Assembly (NCBI RefSeq): GCF_000304475.1 | Contig: NC_018944.1 | Coordinates: 682,001-746,000, forward strand | Direction: 5' to 3' | DNA: 64,000 bases | DNA from: Kazachstania africana CBS 2517 | Lineage: Eukaryota > Ascomycota > Saccharomycetes > Saccharomycetales > Saccharomycetaceae | Shown: in pieces, positions 19,160-28,282 of the stretch | How positions within the stretch are numbered: position 1 is the first letter of the stretch | Layout of the letters: each line of letters starts with the position of its first letter | Notes under the pieces: generated by a model | Told to the model about the DNA's origin: nothing | Database searches by the model: none | Seen by the model: only the letters and a program-made list of their open reading frames with translations | Made by a program: the position numbers and the translations under genes

Positions 19160-22100
19160 CTAATGCGTGAAGAAGCGCTCTTTCAATCTTCTGAAAATAT
19201 TATGCTCAGATTTTGGGACTCTTGCTAACCAGTATAAAAATGTTCCTACGACATAATTAAAAACGATGAAACAGATGAAAATACCGAAATTTCTCCATCT
19301 CCTGTAATATGCCGAACCGACTGTCAGCAAATAATCGTTTGTCTTGGAGTATTTACAAAATTGGCATGTATCTGTCGCCATGGGGTCTGCTAGATAGCCT
19401 GTACCCCGGTATGTAATGTACTCCTGCATATAATCACCACATGTCATGTTATTTGGAGGAGTTAAACTAACATATTCATAATCTGCGCATTCTATTTCAA
19501 CATTAGCAATACCCGTTGATAAACAAGCGTCAATAAAGTAGGTCAAGGGAGAAACCCTATACATGAATATCCAAAATCTTGGCATAGCTTTTGAGGGTAC
19601 CATAACGCCGCAAAACGATAATGCCATTGTAAATAGTAGATTATCCAAATGTGCAGCGTTATCTTCAACTTGTAAAAACGATATTGCCATGATTGCCAGA
19701 GAACCGATGTAAACAAAATAGGCGGTTGTAAATAACCAAAACAGTGCACCTCTTTCATGTAGTTGACCTGCCTCTGATGCGTTGTTGTAGAATCCTACAG
19801 CATAGTAATAGAGGAAATATGATAGAGTACCGGCTAACATATTCCATGGAACTTCCACGACTATTTGTGCCAGGAAAAATGATACCCAAGAAAAGGTTCT
19901 CGATGGACGCTCTCTGGCTTCATACAAATCTCTTTGTTGCACGTAAGATGGCAAGTATTGTTGGATCAATGGTTGCAGTATAACAGAAAACATAAATATA
20001 GATAGCATTTGATTTTGCAAGCCTTGTAGAGAGTGATCTGCCTTAAAAAAAGTGAACCCAATAAAAAGTTGGCAAAGTATAGTTAATATGAATTTTGACC
20101 ATAGATAATCCGGTGATCTCCAATATTGCTGAGCCAGACGAAGACAGACTAACTTGAACTGGAAGGGTATTGGCGTAGCAAAGTCTTTTTTCTCTTCCGA
20201 GTCCGCCGTTTTGGTTTTCAATGGTAATTCTTTCTCCAAACGATCTAATTCCCTATGGACCGCTTTATATTCTTCTGAATTCATCCAGACTTCATGATAA
20301 TCCTGTAATGCGTGAGAGCCCGGTGCTGCACCAATTACCTCTAACATCCACTCAGCTGGATTGGCATCCGGTGGACATGCTTGTGCTCCATGCTTTTCGA
20401 AGTACTCAATCATTGTCTTACAGCCCTTACCTAGATCTCCAAAATAAACAGTCTTGCCACCCTTTTGTAAAAATAACAGACGGTCAAATTCTTGCATCAA
20501 AATAGCAGAAGGTTGATGGATAGTACAGAGAATGGCCTGACCATGGTTGGCGAGTTTTCTCATCAATTGACATGTAGACCATGCTGTTTGTGAATCCAAA
20601 CCAGATGTCGGTTCATCTAGGAAAACTAGCAGTTTTGGCTTAGCAGCAAGTTCAACACCAATAGTCAATCTCTTTCCCTGTTCGACATTCAAACCCTCTC
20701 CCGGAACACCAACAACTGCGTCTGCATACGTCTCCATTTCCAGAATCTTGATAACTTGTTCGATGTAACGGTCCTTTTCCTCTTTTGTCACGGACGCTGG
20801 TTGACGTAAATAAGCCGAAAACCTTAATGACTCTCTAACAGTAGCAGTCTTCAAATGTAAATCCTGTTGCTGGCAGTAGCCAATGGACCTGGGGAACGAC
20901 TCGTCACGTAGACGTCCATCCACAAAAATATTACCAGTAATCACACCCATTGTGACTCTCTCGGCAAGACAATCTAACAATGTAGTCTTACCAGCACCAG
21001 AGGCACCCATTAAGGCGGTTAACGTACCGGGCTTGACCCAACCATCTACGTTATTCAAAATACGTCTTGTTTCACTCTTAATCTGTACATCATAACAAAG
21101 ATCTCTCCAATGGAAAATGGCCTCAGACTTGAATAAGCCTTCTTCGTTTTCCTTTTCGTTAGATGCATTCTTAGACTCCAACGAAAGTCTTTTACTATCC
21201 GCTCTATCGCTATCTTCAATAAGAGCCGAATCCTGGACAGAGCTACCGTCTTTTTCCTGATTGTTTTCCAAATCTTTGGTAGAGCCGTCTTTAGTAGTTT
21301 GTCTGACTGATTTATTTTGCTTGTGCATTCTACGAACAATATTCTGTGGGAATACCAATATTTCACCTTTCTGTTTAGCTCCTTGGTTGTATTCACAAAG
21401 AATCAGATACAATATGAAAAAGAATACAACGTAACCAAGACCAATCCCAAAACTTCTCCATTTGTGTTTGTGATCATAGTCATAGCTCATACTAAGATAA
21501 TCATCTCCTAGGACAGAATCATACCCCGGTTTCGACCCCACTACCCCACAAACCCGCTGCGTACCTGTAACATTACTGTAATAGTCTCCAGAGGGGATAT
21601 ATTCTCCACATTCATACCATATACCATGAAATTCATTTATCATAAGGGCTTCAAACAAATAGGCTAGCGGATTGATGTACCATATCCACTTAGACCAGGC
21701 ATGAATTTTAGTTTTGGGAATAACAAATCCAGCATACATTCCCAAAGCTAACAGCATTACAGAAGCGGGAACCATACCTTCCTGAAGAGTCTTTGTTAAG
21801 GAACCGACACAACGGAATATATGTGACATTGCGAAGACCGCTGTTACACTTATTAGGAAGTAGAAGAAAAAGGCACCTGCGTCACGACGAAAGTTCACCA
21901 AAAAATAAAGAATTATGTTGAAACAAATAGCGGTTACAATTTTGGGAGGAATTTCTGAGATAATTGATGCGAAAGCATCAGCACTAGGATGATAAAGGGC
22001 GTATGTTCTATGTTTCTCTGTTACTGGTCTAGCTTCGTATAGTTTGAAGATCTCCAGCAAAGAGGAAAATGCATTGAATAAAATAGCAAAAAACATTGCA

Positions 22101-23818
22101 GCACCACGATAATAAAATGTTTCTGTACCTACACCTCTTATTGCCTTGTAATACATTGAACCAATAATAAAAGCCATACCAGAATTACCAAGAACCTGGA
22201 AAAAAGTGATACTAGGACTATTTTTCATTCTCCAAACGTTTCTTATCAATAAGTATTTGATTTGCATGCCGTAATTCACAACATATGGAGAAGTTGGTCT
22301 AGATTTTTTAGATTGTTGCGCTATGTGTGCTGCTTTCACTGTGGAAGTATTCTGCGAGTTGTCCTCAAGTAGGGTAGCATCAATTTCAGTCATCAATTCC
22401 TTGTAATTTGAAGACTCCATCCAGTAATCATTCATTTCTTTGGGGGTTTGTGGAACAGTCTTACCTTGACTTATAAACTTTTCATTTACAACTCTTTCTG
22501 CTGGACTTGTGATAGAAGTTAGAAAGTCAGCAGTAGTTTGACGATCGGGACAGATGTATCCCATATCAACGAAGTATTGCTTGGCCCTTTGTGAAGAACC
22601 GAAATAGATTTGATATCCCTCATATAAGACACATACTTTATCAAACAAATCATATGCATCTTGGGAACATTGATAAATAGCAACTGTGGCTGCTGCGTTA
22701 GCTATTTCGGCTTGTGTCTTTAAAGCGCGTACAAACTCTAATGCAGTAGCGGCGTCTAAACCTCTCGTGGCATTATCCCAACATTGGAATTTAGATCCAC
22801 AGACCCATACTTCAGCAATTGACACCCTTTTTCTTTCACCACCAGAGACACCTCTTACGAGATCATCACCGACCTTAGTATTTCTGGTATGTAATAAACC
22901 GTAAGTTGCCATTGCGACGTCTGTCATGTGCTTAGCAAATGTTTCTCTTGCAACACCCTTGAATCTATTTTGAGGGGTTTTTAACCTTGCAACAGTTAAC
23001 AAAGTTTGTGAGACAGTTAGATGAGGTAAATGAATATCAGCTTCTGCGTTGTAAACTACCTCACCTCTATAATGTTTCTTCAACTCCTTTGGAGTAATTC
23101 CCTCGTAAGAAATAGTGGAGTCTTTTGAAATATTGAAACCATGAGTGTTGGATGATATTGACTTCAACAGTGTAGTACAGCCGGAACCTGGTCTACCAAG
23201 AACAACCAGTAGCTCGCCGGGCTTGATGCAGCCATCCATAGGTTTCAAAATCTTGAATGTATCAGACTCCTTCTTTGGAAGACAGAGACGAACCAATTGC
23301 GTTAGTAGCTTGAACGGCATATTACCAAATGTTGACTGGTAGGAAACATCAGAAGAATCCCCAGACGCAGATAAATTCTTCCAGGTGCAACCTAACGAAT
23401 ACGGTTTATAGTACTCAGGATCGGCGGTTGCTAAATTAGCGACGTTTTGAACCCACGCTTTACTTTCGAACATATCATTATCTGGATCAAGCCTAGGATC
23501 GTAGCCTACAGCATCAGTATCTTCAAAGTTTGGAGAAACAGGATCATTTTTTCCAAAAATAGAGTGTGTAGTTGCGCTAGTTAAAACGGTGGCTAAGTCG
23601 AGGTTGTCAGTGCCATTTTGTGCAGCTGAATAATTTGTACTAGCTCGAGTCAATGTTCTAGCTAGTTCTCTGATGCGTTCTTCTGCATTATTGTCAAACC
23701 CGACATAAGGATGCGACTCGCTATCATTGATAGTGGAAGCGACAGTATTGGAAATTGAAGATTCAAAGGAAGTTTTAGATTCAAAGGAAGTTTTAGATTC
23801 AGAAATCGAATTTGCCAT
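19160..23818 (-). CDS. PDR5/PDR15: PDR5/PDR15-like ABC multidrug transporter, array copy 4
   Basis: This 1552-aa PDR pump is intact. NBD1 Walker A is GRPGSGCT at 208-215 (Cys214). NBD2 differs from the other copies at residue 1048, directly after the LNVEQ signature: Gly replaces the Arg found in copies 1-3 and in S. cerevisiae Pdr5 (codon GGA instead of AGA, base 20677). The C-terminus is also different: after RVPK it continues SEHNIFRRLKERFFTH, where the other copies end in a short Lys/Gly/Ser tail. The N-terminus contains a tandem ESKTSF repeat from an exact 18-bp duplication. It is the copy next to MRP20. A TATATAAA box lies 69-76 bp upstream of the ATG, and a TCCGCGG PDRE-like core about 221 bp upstream. 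Confidence 0.95.
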   Translation of the reverse strand: MANSISESKTSFESKTSFESSISNTVASTINDSESHPYVGFDNNAEERIRELARTLTRASTNYSAAQNGTDNLDLATVLTSATTHSIFGKNDPVSPNFEDTDAVGYDPRLDPDNDMFESKAWVQNVANLATADPEYYKPYSLGCTWKNLSASGDSSDVSYQSTFGNMPFKLLTQLVRLCLPKKESDTFKILKPMDGCIKPGELLVVLGRPGSGCTTLLKSISSNTHGFNISKDSTISYEGITPKELKKHYRGEVVYNAEADIHLPHLTVSQTLLTVARLKTPQNRFKGVARETFAKHMTDVAMATYGLLHTRNTKVGDDLVRGVSGGERKRVSIAEVWVCGSKFQCWDNATRGLDAATALEFVRALKTQAEIANAAATVAIYQCSQDAYDLFDKVCVLYEGYQIYFGSSQRAKQYFVDMGYICPDRQTTADFLTSITSPAERVVNEKFISQGKTVPQTPKEMNDYWMESSNYKELMTEIDATLLEDNSQNTSTVKAAHIAQQSKKSRPTSPYVVNYGMQIKYLLIRNVWRMKNSPSITFFQVLGNSGMAFIIGSMYYKAIRGVGTETFYYRGAAMFFAILFNAFSSLLEIFKLYEARPVTEKHRTYALYHPSADAFASIISEIPPKIVTAICFNIILYFLVNFRRDAGAFFFYFLISVTAVFAMSHIFRCVGSLTKTLQEGMVPASVMLLALGMYAGFVIPKTKIHAWSKWIWYINPLAYLFEALMINEFHGIWYECGEYIPSGDYYSNVTGTQRVCGVVGSKPGYDSVLGDDYLSMSYDYDHKHKWRSFGIGLGYVVFFFILYLILCEYNQGAKQKGEILVFPQNIVRRMHKQNKSVRQTTKDGSTKDLENNQEKDGSSVQDSALIEDSDRADSKRLSLESKNASNEKENEEGLFKSEAIFHWRDLCYDVQIKSETRRILNNVDGWVKPGTLTALMGASGAGKTTLLDCLAERVTMGVITGNIFVDGRLRDESFPRSIGYCQQQDLHLKTATVRESLRFSAYLRQPASVTKEEKDRYIEQVIKILEMETYADAVVGVPGEGLNVEQGKRLTIGVELAAKPKLLVFLDEPTSGLDSQTAWSTCQLMRKLANHGQAILCTIHQPSAILMQEFDRLLFLQKGGKTVYFGDLGKGCKTMIEYFEKHGAQACPPDANPAEWMLEVIGAAPGSHALQDYHEVWMNSEEYKAVHRELDRLEKELPLKTKTADSEEKKDFATPIPFQFKLVCLRLAQQYWRSPDYLWSKFILTILCQLFIGFTFFKADHSLQGLQNQMLSIFMFSVILQPLIQQYLPSYVQQRDLYEARERPSRTFSWVSFFLAQIVVEVPWNMLAGTLSYFLYYYAVGFYNNASEAGQLHERGALFWLFTTAYFVYIGSLAIMAISFLQVEDNAAHLDNLLFTMALSFCGVMVPSKAMPRFWIFMYRVSPLTYFIDACLSTGIANVEIECADYEYVSLTPPNNMTCGDYMQEYITYRGTGYLADPMATDTCQFCKYSKTNDYLLTVGSAYYRRWRNFGIFICFIVFNYVVGTFLYWLARVPKSEHNIFRRLKERFFTH
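20337..21043 (-). repeat. Homogenised NBD2 block, copy 4
   Basis: This is the fourth and most divergent member of the 707-bp block, still without indels. Private differences include base 20677 (Arg1048 to Gly), CACCCTTTTG near GGKTV, and GATGTAACGG (Tyr-Ile for Tyr-Val). Confidence 0.8.
23760..23795 (-). repeat. Exact 18-bp tandem duplication in the N-terminus of PDR copy 4
   Basis: The unit GATTCAAAGGAAGTTTTA occurs twice in a row and is followed by the first six bases of a third. It encodes a doubled ESKTSF in the disordered N-terminus and keeps the frame. Confidence 0.9.
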
Positions 23819-24630
23819 AAGAAAATGCTTTCTTGAGTAATTTAAGAAGCCATGAGAAAAAATCTTCCAAGAAATTGATACCTCTGTTTATATAGCAATT
23901 AATCCTTTACTTTCAAGACCCCTCCTTTCTCATAGGCTAAACAACATTTTGATGCCTAACTAAGCAAAAGATGCCAAAAGAACGACCATCAGTATTCATA
24001 ACTTATTAATATCAATCTTCTTATATTTTCTTCTTAAGTCCGCGGGTTATTCAAAAGTAATAAAGATCTATCAGCCGACCTTTTAGGGTAGCTCTCGAGA
24101 CTTTATCGCATATCAACATGCCAAGACTCAATTCTGTCATGACAACGACGCATATGTGCATCCTAACAGCCGTCACGGCTCTTAACTTTGAAATATCAGT
24201 CACCCGTACTGAGGAAACAGCCGAACCGCTTCTTAAGGAGATCCCCATGATTTCCACTACCCCCCCCCCCCAACTCCCCCCGGAGTTTGTCCCGTCCTGT
24301 CAGCAAAGCGAGGCGTGCGACAATTTCCCGGGGGACGTCACAGGCAGAGCCAGTGCAGGCCTCTAGGCTGAGAAACAGAAGGAAATTCAGATTTTGAATC
24401 TCTCTGGTGCCAGAAGGGCGCGCTTGGCAACACTGCTGTGTTCCTCGGAACAATCTTCGATTCGTTCGTGATTTTACTAAAATTGATATATTCACTCATC
24501 AGGGGACGCTCACTCTTACTTATGTACATATTGTTTGGTAGTTGTTTATTTTTCGTGAATTTATGGATGGTCACATATTTACAAGTTGTTTCCGTGTCAG
24601 GAAAGTTAGTTTGCATCTTCAAGTATACTA
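23819..24630. other. Spacer and promoter region of PDR copy 4; 3' flank of MRP20
   Basis: This 812-bp spacer has a TATATAAA box on the minus strand (23887-23894), TCCGCGG at 24039-24045, an 11-C tract at 24260-24270 followed closely by a 7-C tract, an ATF/CREB-like GACGTCAC near 24334, and TTCCTCGGAA at 24441-24450. Part of it is GC-rich and so carries overlapping spurious ORFs. Confidence 0.6.
24039..24046. promoter_or_regulatory. PDRE-like site upstream of PDR copy 4 (7/8)
   Basis: TCCGCGGG matches TCCGCGGA at 7 of 8 bases and holds the full CCGCGG core. It lies 221-228 bp upstream of the copy 4 ATG, beyond the TATA box, as expected for a UAS. Confidence 0.45.
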
Positions 24631-25305
24631 CTACTTGATCGTACGACATATGAACTTGTTGATATTCCGTAATTGTTCAAGGTGTGCAATAGTTCTTTGC
24701 GACTTATCTCTCTTGTTTTCTAATTCATTCTTTAAAAATCTGGGGATGAACGGTTGTGCCCCGAGACCATACTTCCCCAGGACACCGTCAAATGCCTTCA
24801 TAGGCTTATTCACATCGGAGCCTACACTAATCTGAGTTTCTTCCCTGAATTTCTCAAGTTCCTCTACAAATTTACCATTCCATGTATCTAGTTCGCCTTC
24901 TTTCGGTTCTTCCGGCCAGATGAATGGTTGCTCCATGTCGATCGTCATCTTCTTGATCTGTGGGCCCCTAAATCTACCACTATTGGGGGTCAGTCTGTGA
25001 TATTTAGCGTGTAACAACTGAGTAGTGACATTCAATGCGCGTAATCCGTAAAGATGAAATAAGTAATCCTTTAAATCTAGCTTATTAAACGATTTGGGCA
25101 CAATAAACTTTGCTTGATAGGGTGAATGCTTGGCATTGGGTCGTAGTAATATCACTCTTGCCTTAGGGAAGAATAATTTAACACCTCCTCTTCTGAAATG
25201 CTCCACCAAATGATCCCCTTCTTCTTTGCCTTTGTTAATGCTCGCTCTCGTCAATTCAAGAATCTTGCTCGAGAAATTTGTGACGTGAGACCCAACTCTC
25301 GGCAT
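24631..25305 (-). CDS. MRP20: MRP20, mitochondrial ribosomal protein of the large subunit (uL23m)
   Basis: The product (224 aa) is a mitochondrial uL23 family protein. It shows the uL23-like segment with [25 protein letters not shown], then [21 protein letters not shown], then a basic patch and an acidic C-terminal extension. It is part of the large subunit at the tunnel exit. The reading frame can be extended 16 codons upstream, but only to a TTG; the first ATG (25303-25305) has a good -3 A and is used here. The S. cerevisiae protein is somewhat longer (about 263 aa, from memory). It is divergent from RPB7 as in S. cerevisiae YDR405W-YDR404C and directly upstream of the PDR array. Confidence 0.85.
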   Translation of the reverse strand: MPRVGSHVTNFSSKILELTRASINKGKEEGDHLVEHFRRGGVKLFFPKARVILLRPNAKHSPYQAKFIVPKSFNKLDLKDYLFHLYGLRALNVTTQLLHAKYHRLTPNSGRFRGPQIKKMTIDMEQPFIWPEEPKEGELDTWNGKFVEELEKFREETQISVGSDVNKPMKAFDGVLGKYGLGAQPFIPRFLKNELENKRDKSQRTIAHLEQLRNINKFICRTIK

Positions 25306-25751
25306 TGTGTATCCAGTATACTCAACAAAAGAGATCACGATGATCTTTCTCAATCAAGACTATTAAATCCAACTATCTTGAAGACATTCAAACCTCTTCC
25401 ATTAAAATTCCTCTATTTTTATGAATCTGATATATCATTTCAGACGTGTGTCACTTCACACGAATGATTTTGGATTTGAAAAAAAGCGTGAACCTGGAAA
25501 TCGTAGAAACAGCAAGTTATTCTACATACACGACGATTGTGATTATCAGCAAGAGGTAGCTGTTTCTTCGAATCCATTGGAAAGCTTTGAACGAGTTAGA
25601 CCGTTGAATATTACCTCCAGCTATATCGGCTTTGTTCTGTCCTTCTTTCCCTTTCATTTTCCCTGTTATCAAGGTACATTGTACTATTTCCACAAGAAAA
25701 CATTTAAATTACATAGAGAATTTGCATATTCTATAATCATCTCCAAACCAA
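25306..25751. other. Divergent promoter region MRP20-RPB7
   Basis: This 446-bp region separates two divergent genes. It contains only short overlapping ORFs without recognisable features, and I see no strong named site in it. Confidence 0.5.
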
Positions 25752-26267
25752 ATGTTCTTCATTAAAGATCTCTCGCTAAATATTACGTTGCATCCATCGT
25801 TTTTTGGACCTCGAATGAAGCAATATCTGAAAACAAAATTGCTACAAGAAGTGGAAGGTTCATGTACAGGTAAATTTGGATATATTCTATGTGTTTTGAA
25901 TTACGATCAGATTGAGATTGAACGTGGTAGAATATTGCCAACTGATGGTTCCGCAGAATTCAAAGTCAAATACAGAGCGGTCGTATTCAAACCATTCAAA
26001 GGTGAAGTTGTAGATGGTACCGTCGTATCGTGCTCTCAACATGGTTTCGAGGTTCAAGTTGGCCCAATGAAAGTCTTTGTTACCAAGCACTTAATGCCAC
26101 AGGATTTGACGTTTAATGCTGGTTCAAATCCACCTTCTTACCAAAGTTCGGAAGACGTTATCACAATAAAGAGTAGAATTAGAGTGAAAATTGAAGGTTG
26201 TATAAGTCAAGTTAGTTCTATTCATGCCATTGGTAGTATTAAGGAAGATTATCTGGGTGCTATTTAG
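25752..26267 (+). CDS. RPB7: RPB7, RNA polymerase II subunit
   Basis: The 171-aa product has the exact family length. It begins MFFIKDLSLNITLHPSFFGP and ends EDYLGAI, both typical of Rpb7. The N-terminal RNP-like domain is about 1-80 (with GKFGYILCVLNYDQIEIERG at the tip that contacts the polymerase core) and the C-terminal OB/S1 domain about 81-171 (GEVVDGTVVSCSQHGFEVQVGPM). With Rpb4 it forms the stalk of RNA polymerase II, acting in initiation and in mRNA export and decay. The start ATG is the first in frame. Confidence 0.97.
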   Translation: MFFIKDLSLNITLHPSFFGPRMKQYLKTKLLQEVEGSCTGKFGYILCVLNYDQIEIERGRILPTDGSAEFKVKYRAVVFKPFKGEVVDGTVVSCSQHGFEVQVGPMKVFVTKHLMPQDLTFNAGSNPPSYQSSEDVITIKSRIRVKIEGCISQVSSIHAIGSIKEDYLGAI

Positions 26268-26683
26268 TTTCTTTCGGGTTTCTTTTTTTATTTTATCCAA
26301 ATGGTAGTATCAAGCCATATCCTCGACTTTAGGAGATAGAAAGCACAAGCAACAGGGAAAGTTATTAATATTTAACTTTTTCGCAGAATATAAATTACTC
26401 TGATGTGCCCATGAACCAATTGTACATATAATAATCATATATTAATCATAATAATGATAAAAGCTTTTTTTTATTCTTTCTGGAAGCTTATTCAATCTTG
26501 CTTGAAAATAATGGATGAAATATGAAATAATATAATACAACTAAATATAAAGTACAAAATTACAGTAACAAAGAGAACCTAGATGATTAAAAGTTAAGTG
26601 GATCGCTGACGTCCATTAAGAAAAAATAAAAACCTTGTCGTCTGAACTAAAGGTTAAAATAATGAAAGAGCTTGGAAAAATTG
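26268..26683. other. 3'-3' region between RPB7 and DIT1
   Basis: This is 416 bp of AT-rich sequence between convergent genes. It holds poly-T and poly-A tracts likely to serve as transcription end signals for both genes, and no ORF or RNA I can recognise. Confidence 0.5.
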
Positions 26684-28282
26684 CTACTTCACTATCGAAT
26701 AGTAACCCCCTTCACCATTTTCGATACATGTTTCTTTCCAGGCACCTTGGAACTTTCCACTTTCCAAACCATCTTTTACTATTTTTGACTTTGTCAAAAA
26801 AAATTCTATGTTACCATCACTTGAATTCTCGACCTTCACAACGCAATTATGCCATGGCGTTGGAATATGTAGAAGATCCTCGAATGTCGGCTCTGCGTTA
26901 ATGTCCTCCAAGGATTTAACAGTACGACATTGGTTTGTTGAGATAACTTTGATACCATATTTTGGTCCCTTGTTGGTATGTGCATGAATGGAAATTCTGA
27001 CATAATTAGGGAAAACTAATTCCACTAAATTAGAGTATGCATCATTTCTTCTGATCATATTGAATGCAATCTTTGAAACAGTTTTCTTGAAACCCTTTCT
27101 TGAACAACCTGAAAAATATGGTAGTAAAGATAGATCCTCTGCCATGAATTTGGAAAAGCCTCTATAAAGGTATAGCCTCGGATGACCAGGTATGTTAATT
27201 TCAGTTTTCAATCTCCCATCATCTGTGTCGCAACCCTTCATCAAAATTTGTCGTGAGAGTTCTGAGACAGAACATATTTTGGTTCCTGTATAATGTGGTA
27301 GTTTGAGATCAGAGACCCAATTTGGATCAAATAGGTCAGCTGCAAGACCAGTGAAAAATAAATCGTTTAAACCACAAAAACCAATTGGGTCACTGTCATC
27401 AGATTTAATTGTTTCGTACAATGTATGCAATTGGCCAGTATACGTGGAAACAATGTCATCGTCTACACCAATACAATCTGAAAAGACATGTCCGTCACTA
27501 ACAATCCAAACTTTCATCCCTGGTGGATACACTTTGCTGACCTCTGTTGTAGCTTTGATCAGCCTTCTTAATGCCAGTTCCTCTCCTTTATCTGGCATCG
27601 TTCCATTCACTTTGTTCTGATTAGATGATTTGCATGGGAATGCAGGCAAGATACACTCAATCCTCAAATAGCGATCGGTGAAATACTTAACACGATCAAT
27701 GAAGTAATCTCTTCCGCCCTTTTCCCATTCATCACCAACAATAGTATTTTTCAGGTTGGATGCAAAGTAATCAGTGAAGATCTCATGGTACTTTACTTTT
27801 GCCACTTCAACATCAATACTTTTTTCATGGTTATGCATACGAGACTGGTCTAATATGTGAAAAACAAACCAGTCGTTGAAATCATTTTCGTCTTCAATTG
27901 TAGTGACGCATCCTCTTATTTGATTCTCACCGTCACGCTTATACTCAGAAATCTTAAAAGGTAATTCAATAGTCTCCGAAAATATCTTAGAACTATTAGC
28001 GTCAACTACATATTCTTTGATTTTAGTAGTTTGTGAAGAATAACTAAATTTTTCCGTTGTGAGAAATTTCTTGAAATCTTCCCAGTTTTCCTCAAACTTA
28101 CAACCTTGCTTTTCCTCGATGCAGTAAATTTCTTGAGTCTCAGGATGTCTAGTATATATAGCCAAAAATTTGCTGTACGTTGACATATCCTTGTCCTTTT
28201 GGTGAGGAATAGGTACATTTTGAGGAAAGTTAGAGACCTTATCAGTCTCTACAACCTGTGGTGTTTTCTCGGTTAACGTCAT
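26684..28282 (-). CDS. DIT1: DIT1, dityrosine spore-wall biosynthesis enzyme
   Basis: The product is 532 aa, against about 536 in S. cerevisiae, and belongs to the DIT1/PvcA family. Conserved stretches include ERIKYFTDRY-like IDRVKYFTDRYLRIECILPAFPCKSSN, KVWIVSDGHVFSDCIGVDDD and the C-terminal VELVFPNYVRISIHAHTNKGPKYG. In yeast, Dit1 makes N-formyl tyrosine from L-tyrosine as the first step toward bisformyl dityrosine, the cross-linked outer layer of the spore wall. It is cytosolic and expressed only in sporulation. It is divergent from DIT2, the enzyme of the next step, across a 1.28-kb spacer. The start is an ATG at 28280-28282. Confidence 0.93.
   Translation of the reverse strand: MTLTEKTPQVVETDKVSNFPQNVPIPHQKDKDMSTYSKFLAIYTRHPETQEIYCIEEKQGCKFEENWEDFKKFLTTEKFSYSSQTTKIKEYVVDANSSKIFSETIELPFKISEYKRDGENQIRGCVTTIEDENDFNDWFVFHILDQSRMHNHEKSIDVEVAKVKYHEIFTDYFASNLKNTIVGDEWEKGGRDYFIDRVKYFTDRYLRIECILPAFPCKSSNQNKVNGTMPDKGEELALRRLIKATTEVSKVYPPGMKVWIVSDGHVFSDCIGVDDDIVSTYTGQLHTLYETIKSDDSDPIGFCGLNDLFFTGLAADLFDPNWVSDLKLPHYTGTKICSVSELSRQILMKGCDTDDGRLKTEINIPGHPRLYLYRGFSKFMAEDLSLLPYFSGCSRKGFKKTVSKIAFNMIRRNDAYSNLVELVFPNYVRISIHAHTNKGPKYGIKVISTNQCRTVKSLEDINAEPTFEDLLHIPTPWHNCVVKVENSSDGNIEFFLTKSKIVKDGLESGKFQGAWKETCIENGEGGYYSIVK

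Noticed and set aside
24118..24649. Overlapping ORFs of 66-103 codons between PDR copy 4 and MRP20
   Set aside because: They overlap on both strands in a GC-rich patch with poly-C tracts, and none shows protein-like conservation.
25306..25353. N-terminal extension of MRP20 to 25353
   Set aside because: The first codon of that frame is TTG; the first ATG is at 25305.
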